Below are positions 6,194 through 9,771 of a DNA stretch of 9,771 nucleotides, one piece after another. The stretch comes from Holophagaceae bacterium UBA1801 (GTDB lineage Bacteria > Acidobacteriota > Holophagae > Holophagales > Holophagaceae). Within the stretch, counting starts at the first letter, position 1. Every line of letters starts with the position of its first letter. The stretch spans positions 1 to 9,771 of the forward strand of contig DCFP01000096.1 of the NCBI GenBank assembly GCA_002319925.1, given 5' to 3'. A model generated the notes under the pieces. It did not search any database, had not been told where the DNA came from, and saw only the letters and a list, made by a program, of their open reading frames with translations. A program made the translations under genes and the position numbers.

Positions 6194-7451
6194 GGGCCAC
6201 CTCCTCGAGGCAGACGGTGAGTTCGCCGGTAAGACCGCGGAGCTTCTCCACGGGGATCTTCATGGATTCCATCTCGCCGGGGGTGAGGTGCGCCTTGCGT
6301 ACCTTCTTCACCACGTCCTCGCCGTGCTTGACCACCAGGTACTTGTTCTTGAAGGGGTCCGTGACCCGCATCATCAGATCGATCTCCTTCTCGATGTTCT
6401 CGATGCGGATCGTGTGGGGCACCACGTAGCGGACGCCGTGATTGGCGCGGGTGCGGAGATCTGGCTCGCCTTCCGTGATCTGGCCCAGGACCAGCCGCGC
6501 CGCGTTGCGCCCGGCCTTGCGCGACTCTTCCGTCACCCAGTCCACGAGGTCGTGGACCTGCACCACGTTGCCGCAGGCGAAGATGCCCGGCACGCTGGTC
6601 TCCATGCACTCGTTCACCACGGGACCGCCGGTGACGGGATCCAGCTGGATGCCCGCGGTCTTCGAGAGCTCGTTCTCGGGGATCAAGCCCACGGAAAGCA
6701 GCAGCGTGTCGCAATCGTAGTGGATCTCGGTGCCCGGGATGGGCTGCCGTTTCGTATCCACCTGGGCGATGGTGACGCCCTCCACGCGGTCGCGGCCTTC
6801 GATGCTGGTGATCGTGTGGCTGAGGTAGAGGGGGATGTCGTAGTCGTAGAGGCACTGCACGATGTTGCGTGTGAGGCCGCCGGAGTAGGGCAGGATCTCG
6901 GCCACGGCGAGCACCTTGGCGCCTTCCAGCGTCATGCGCCGGGCCATGATCAGGCCGATGTCGCCCGAGCCCAGCACCACCACGCGCTTGCCGACCATCA
7001 AGCCTTCCATGTTCACGAAGCGCTGCGCCGCGCCTGCGGAATAGACGCCCGCGGGCCGTGTGCCGGGGATGTTGATGGCGCCGCGGGTGCGCTCGCGGCA
7101 GCCCATGGCGAGCACGATGGCCTTGGCCTGCAGGGTCTCGAAGCCGTGCTTGGAGCTGATGATGTCCACGGTGCGGTCGTTGCGCACTTCCAGCACCATG
7201 GTGTCCAGGCGGTACTCGATGCCCAGGGCATCCATTTCGCGGATGAACCGCTCGGCGTACTCGGGGCCTGTGAGCTCTTCTTTGAAGATGTGCAGACCGA
7301 AGCCGTTGTGGATGCATTGCTGGAGGATGCCGCCCAGCTCGCGGTCCCGCTCGAGGATCAGGATGTTTTTTGCGCCGCTCTTGTGGGCTTCAATGGCGGC
7401 GGCCAGCCCCGCGGGGCCGCCTCCGACGACGATGATCTCGTAGGTGTTCAT
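6183..7451 (-). CDS. FAD-dependent pyridine nucleotide-disulfide-type oxidoreductase, GlpA-partner
   Basis: 422 residues with two dinucleotide-binding folds. The N-terminal FAD site is EIIVVGGGPAGLAAA (GGGPAG at 10-15), followed by an acidic ILERDRELGG strand end. The second is VVVLGSGDIGLIMARRM at about residues 155-175, where an NAD(P)H site would lie. GCRERTRG, NIPGTRPAGVYSAG and the second FAD contact VPGIFACGNV complete the family pattern. There is a single cysteine in ILQQCIHNGFG and no CxxC redox disulfide, so it is not a thioredoxin reductase. The start overlaps the stop of the GlpA-like gene by 4 bp (ATGA), with GGAGG 10 nt upstream, and its 3' end overlaps the DUF1667 gene. That context suggests one protein complex that moves electrons from glycerol-3-phosphate to an NAD(P) or other acceptor. 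The acceptor is not known from sequence. Confidence 0.88.
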   Translation of the reverse strand: MNTYEIIVVGGGPAGLAAAIEAHKSGAKNILILERDRELGGILQQCIHNGFGLHIFKEELTGPEYAERFIREMDALGIEYRLDTMVLEVRNDRTVDIISSKHGFETLQAKAIVLAMGCRERTRGAINIPGTRPAGVYSAGAAQRFVNMEGLMVGKRVVVLGSGDIGLIMARRMTLEGAKVLAVAEILPYSGGLTRNIVQCLYDYDIPLYLSHTITSIEGRDRVEGVTIAQVDTKRQPIPGTEIHYDCDTLLLSVGLIPENELSKTAGIQLDPVTGGPVVNECMETSVPGIFACGNVVQVHDLVDWVTEESRKAGRNAARLVLGQITEGEPDLRTRANHGVRYVVPHTIRIENIEKEIDLMMRVTDPFKNKYLVVKHGEDVVKKVRKAHLTPGEMESMKIPVEKLRGLTGELTVCLEEVAHEA

Positions 7452-8902
7452 GCGATTACAGCCTCCGATGCGCTCTTGGTGACCCCGGTCAGCAGGACGG
7501 AAGCAGGGCGGTCCTTCCGCACTTCGGTCATGGGAATGTTCAGCTCGCGCGCGAGGATCTCCACTACGCGGGGGCCGCAGAACCCGCCCTGGCAGCGGCC
7601 CATGCCGGGCCGCAGGCGACGCTTGACGCCATCCACGGTCCGCGCACCGGCGTTGCGATGGATGGCGTCGACGATCTCTCCTTCCGTGATGCTCTCGCAG
7701 CGGCAGACGATGCGGCCGAAGCGAGGGTCTTTTTGGATCCAGGCGGACTTGGCCTCGGCCGGGAGATGGGAGAAGTGCACCATGGGCCGGCGGGTGGGCG
7801 TGAACTCAGGATTGGCGGCGGGATTGCCCAGGCGCTCGCGCACGAGTTCCGTCACGTGGATGGCGATGGCGGGAGCGGCGGTGAGGCCGGGGGATTCGAT
7901 GCCCGCCACGTCGATGAAACCGGGCGCTTCCTTCACCTCGCCGATGATGAAATCGCCGGTGTCCGGCGTGGCACGGAGCCCCGCGAAGGAGGTGATCACG
8001 GCGCTGTAAGCCACGTCGGGGCTGCTCTTGGAGGCGGCTTCACGGACGGAGGCGAGCCCCGCGGCGGTGGTTTCCGTGTGCTCGGCATCCTGCACCGCTT
8101 CGGCGTTGGGTCCCACCAGCAGATTTCCGTGAACGGACGGGGAGATCAGCACACCCTTGCCGTTCGGCGTGGGGCACTGGAAGATCGTGTGGCTGACGTG
8201 ATTGCCTTCGCTCCGGTCGAAGACGAAGTACTCCCCGCGGCGGGGAATGATTTTGAAGGCGGGGGTTGCCACCATGTTGTGGATGCGGTCGGAGTGGAGT
8301 CCGGCACAGTTGATCACGATGCGCGATTCGATGGCCGTGCCTGTGGTGATGAGGCGGTAACCATCCGGGATCCTCTCGATGCCGGTGACTTCCGTATCCA
8401 GGCTCATTTCCATGCCATTGTCGATGGCGTTCTCGGCCGCGGCGATGGCCAGGTCCCAGGGACTGACGATGCCGCCGGTGGGGGCGTAGAGCGCCTCCAC
8501 CACTTCCTTGGCGAGGTGCGGTTCCCGGCGGCGGGCTTCATCGCCGCTGATGAGTTCCAGGCCCGGCACTCCGTTCTGGCGGCCGCGCTTCTCGAGGTTG
8601 TAGAGCTCGGGTAGTTCGCTTTCCGAGAAGGCCAGCACCATGGAACCGTTGCGCTTGAAGGGGACGCTCAGCTCGCCGCAGACGCGGTCGTAGAGGGCGT
8701 TTCCTTCGACGTTGAACTTCCCCTTCAGGGTCCCAGGCTTGGCGTCGAATCCGGCGTGCACGATGGCGCTGTTGGCCTTGGTGGTGCCGTTGGCGATATC
8801 GCTGTCCTTCTCGATGAGCAGGGTCTTGACCCGGTACCGGCTCAGTTCCCGCCCGATGAGACATCCGATGACGCCGCCACCGATGATGGTGATGTCGAAC
8901 AA
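7448..8902 (-). CDS. GlpA-like FAD glycerol-3-phosphate dehydrogenase with C-terminal BFD [2Fe-2S] domain
   Basis: 484 residues. The N-terminal DAO-type flavin domain begins at once with DITIIGGGVIGCLIGREL (GGGVIG at 8-13), then LLIEKDSDIANGTTKANSA, NCAGLHSDRI and the closing FAD contact FAGLRATPDTGDF. From about 398 comes a BFD-type domain with CRC (C400, C402) and CQGGFC (C437, C442), the four ligands of a [2Fe-2S] cluster as in GlpA and NirB. It would oxidise sn-glycerol-3-phosphate to dihydroxyacetone phosphate. The start codon is TTG, supported by a perfect AGGAGGT (8914-8908) 5 nt upstream and by the flavin motif beginning directly after it. It is joined to the next gene by an ATGA overlap, while 273 bp separate it from glpK. 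Substrate assignment rests on family and the neighbouring glycerol kinase. No GlpB or GlpC homologue is present. Confidence 0.87.
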   Translation of the reverse strand: MFDITIIGGGVIGCLIGRELSRYRVKTLLIEKDSDIANGTTKANSAIVHAGFDAKPGTLKGKFNVEGNALYDRVCGELSVPFKRNGSMVLAFSESELPELYNLEKRGRQNGVPGLELISGDEARRREPHLAKEVVEALYAPTGGIVSPWDLAIAAAENAIDNGMEMSLDTEVTGIERIPDGYRLITTGTAIESRIVINCAGLHSDRIHNMVATPAFKIIPRRGEYFVFDRSEGNHVSHTIFQCPTPNGKGVLISPSVHGNLLVGPNAEAVQDAEHTETTAAGLASVREAASKSSPDVAYSAVITSFAGLRATPDTGDFIIGEVKEAPGFIDVAGIESPGLTAAPAIAIHVTELVRERLGNPAANPEFTPTRRPMVHFSHLPAEAKSAWIQKDPRFGRIVCRCESITEGEIVDAIHRNAGARTVDGVKRRLRPGMGRCQGGFCGPRVVEILARELNIPMTEVRKDRPASVLLTGVTKSASEAVIA

Positions 8903-8907
8903 GTGCT

Positions 8908-8914
8908 ACCTCCT
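8908..8914 (-). promoter_or_regulatory. Shine-Dalgarno site fixing a TTG start
   Basis: AGGAGGT on the minus strand, 5 nt before TTG at 8902-8900. The same seven bases with the same spacing precede the DUF1667 ATG (6205-6199). This fixes the rare start codon of the GlpA-like gene. Confidence 0.85.
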
Positions 8915-8938
8915 CGCATGCATCGCAAATCAAAGAAA

Positions 8939-8976
8939 GCCGCCCCCAAAGGCCAAGCTGCATCGCTGCAGCGGCC
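8939..8976 (-). promoter_or_regulatory. Structured leader upstream of the GlpA-like gene; weak terminator or attenuator candidate
   Basis: On the minus strand GCTGCA-GCGA-TGCAGC makes a perfect 6-bp stem with a GNRA-type tetraloop (8972-8957), extended by GGCC/GGCC across a 2-nt bulge. Alternatively GCCGC (8975-8971) pairs with GCGGC (8943-8939) around that hairpin and is followed by the T-rich TTTCTTTGATTT. The two outer pairings exclude each other. It lies about 25 nt before the Shine-Dalgarno site, in the right place for attenuation or to end the glpK transcript. Confidence 0.35.
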
Positions 8977-9100
8977 CCTGAGCACGGCTCTCCAGTCTCA
9001 AACCCGTTTGCGTATCGCTATTCAGTTGTGCCGGGTGTCATTCCCGGGCTTAAGAATCGGTTCGAATCGAAATCAGACTTGAAGCGCCCGCTCACCCGGC

Positions 9101-9153
9101 CCGCCTGGATTCCCGATCTCCAACTTCGGAGCGCTGATCGGGAACCCAGGCGG
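9101..9153. repeat. 18-bp inverted repeat downstream of glpK
   Basis: Arms 9101-9118 (CCGCCTGGATTCCCGATC) and 9136-9153 pair at 17 of 18 positions around a 17-nt spacer, which itself has a TCC/GGA stem. It begins 24 bp after the glpK stop on the minus strand. No U tract follows, so it is an untypical terminator. A second hairpin, CCCAGGC-GGT-GCCTTGGG (9145-9162, one bulged base), uses part of the same arm and would compete with it. Confidence 0.75.
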
Positions 9154-9176
9154 TGCCTTGGGCTCGCAGACGTGTG

Positions 9177-9771
9177 TTACTCGTGCTCGACCCAGCCGAA
9201 GGTGCGGGTAACCGCCTTCTTCCAGGACGCGTAGTATTCCTTGCGCTTGCCGGCGTCCATCTTAGGCGCCCAGTCCTTGTCCTTGCCCCAGTTGGCGCGG
9301 AGGTCTTCCACCTTGGACCAGAAGCCCACGGCGAGACCGGCGGCATAGGCAGCGCCGAGGGCAGTGGTCTCAGCGACCTTCGGGCGGATGACGGGCACGC
9401 CCAGGATGTCAGCCTGGAACTGCATCAGCGTGTTGTTGAACACCATGCCGCCGTCCACCTTTAGGGCCGTGAGGTTCACGCCGGAGTCGGCGTTCATGGC
9501 GTCGAGCACTTCGCGGGTCTGGTAGGCGGTGGCTTCCAGGACGGCGCGGGCGATGTGACCCTTGTTGACGTAGCGGGTCAGGCCGGCGATGACGCCGCGG
9601 GCGTCGCTCTTCCAGTAGGGGGCATAGAGGCCGGAGAAGGCCGGCACGAAGTAGGCGCCGCCGTTGTCCTCGACGGTATTCGCCAGGGTTTCCACGTCAG
9701 CGGAATTCTGGATCATGCCAAGGTTGTCGCGCAGCCACTGGACCAAGGCGCCGGTGATGGCGATGGAGCCT
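9177..9771 (-). CDS. glpK: Glycerol kinase, C-terminal part (5' end outside window)
   Basis: 197 residues to the TAA stop, open through the window edge. It follows the E. coli GlpK C-terminus nearly motif by motif: GSIAITGALVQWLRDNLG, FVPAFSGLYAPYWKSDARG, GLTRYVNKGHIARAVLEA, AYQTREVLDAMNADSG, LKVDGGMVFNNTLMQFQADI, VAETTALGAAYAAGLAVGFW, then the final ASWKKAVTRTFGWVEHE. These are the second FGGY-kinase domain, including the ATP-site DGG and GAAYAAG glycines. GlpK phosphorylates glycerol to sn-glycerol-3-phosphate, the substrate for the next gene. About 300 residues should lie beyond the window. It is the first gene in the visible cluster, with a transporter possibly further upstream. Confidence 0.95.
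   Translation of the reverse strand, partial: GSIAITGALVQWLRDNLGMIQNSADVETLANTVEDNGGAYFVPAFSGLYAPYWKSDARGVIAGLTRYVNKGHIARAVLEATAYQTREVLDAMNADSGVNLTALKVDGGMVFNNTLMQFQADILGVPVIRPKVAETTALGAAYAAGLAVGFWSKVEDLRANWGKDKDWAPKMDAGKRKEYYASWKKAVTRTFGWVEHE

Noticed and set aside
6117..8009. A 630-codon open frame on the plus strand, plus another of 525 codons at 4152-5729
   Set aside because: Both lie antisense to clearly recognised oxidoreductase genes. They have His/Asp/Val-rich, low-complexity translations with no domain and are typical of antisense frames in GC-rich DNA.
8990..9045. GGCAC with a downstream GC on the minus strand as a sigma-54 promoter for the GlpA-like gene
   Set aside because: The GG-to-GC distance is two bases too long for a -24/-12 element and the TTGC part is absent.
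9060..9080. GGTTCGAATC resembling a tRNA T-arm
   Set aside because: The five bases on each side do not form the T-stem, and no acceptor, D or anticodon arms are found around it. It is a chance TTCGAA palindrome within repeated GAATCG.

Overview
This is a GC-rich bacterial window. The gene content suggests an anaerobe or facultative anaerobe that runs glycerol and triose-phosphate metabolism with Fe-S, flavin and probably tungsten or molybdenum enzymes. The lineage cannot be fixed from the sequence alone. An Acidobacteriota/Holophagaceae-like host would fit, but that is a guess.

Layout. (1) 1-1094, minus: the N-terminal part of a sigma-54-dependent regulator (input domain, PAS, start of AAA+), cut by the window edge just at the Walker A motif. 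(2) 1408-1656, plus: a small exported protein with an Ada-type metal-binding fold. (3) 1727-2551, plus: a YgiD/DODA-type class III extradiol dioxygenase, followed by a strong, probably bidirectional, terminator. (4) 2616-2802: a palindrome-rich intergenic patch bracketed by a 31-bp exact direct repeat that copies the 3' end of the neighbouring araC gene. (5) 2803-3660, minus: an AraC-family regulator. (6) 3840-9771, minus: a glycerol cluster transcribed in the order glpK (3' part only), GlpA-like flavoprotein with a BFD-type [2Fe-2S] domain, a second FAD/pyridine-nucleotide oxidoreductase, a DUF1667 Fe-S/zinc small protein, and an aldehyde:ferredoxin oxidoreductase-family enzyme. The last resembles glyceraldehyde-3-phosphate:ferredoxin oxidoreductase (GAPOR) much more than general AORs.

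How it works together (inference). Glycerol kinase makes glycerol-3-phosphate. The GlpA-like flavoprotein, with the FAD oxidoreductase and DUF1667 partner encoded in overlapping genes, oxidises it to dihydroxyacetone phosphate. Triose-phosphate isomerase, encoded elsewhere, gives glyceraldehyde-3-phosphate. The GAPOR-like enzyme would oxidise that directly to 3-phosphoglycerate with ferredoxin as acceptor, bypassing phosphorylating GAPDH. The result would be a compact glycerol-to-3-phosphoglycerate module whose last step yields low-potential electrons. Long inverted repeats lie in the two non-overlapping gaps of the cluster, after glpK and before the GAPOR-like gene. They may set expression ratios.

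No tRNA, rRNA, CRISPR array, transposase or integrase was seen.
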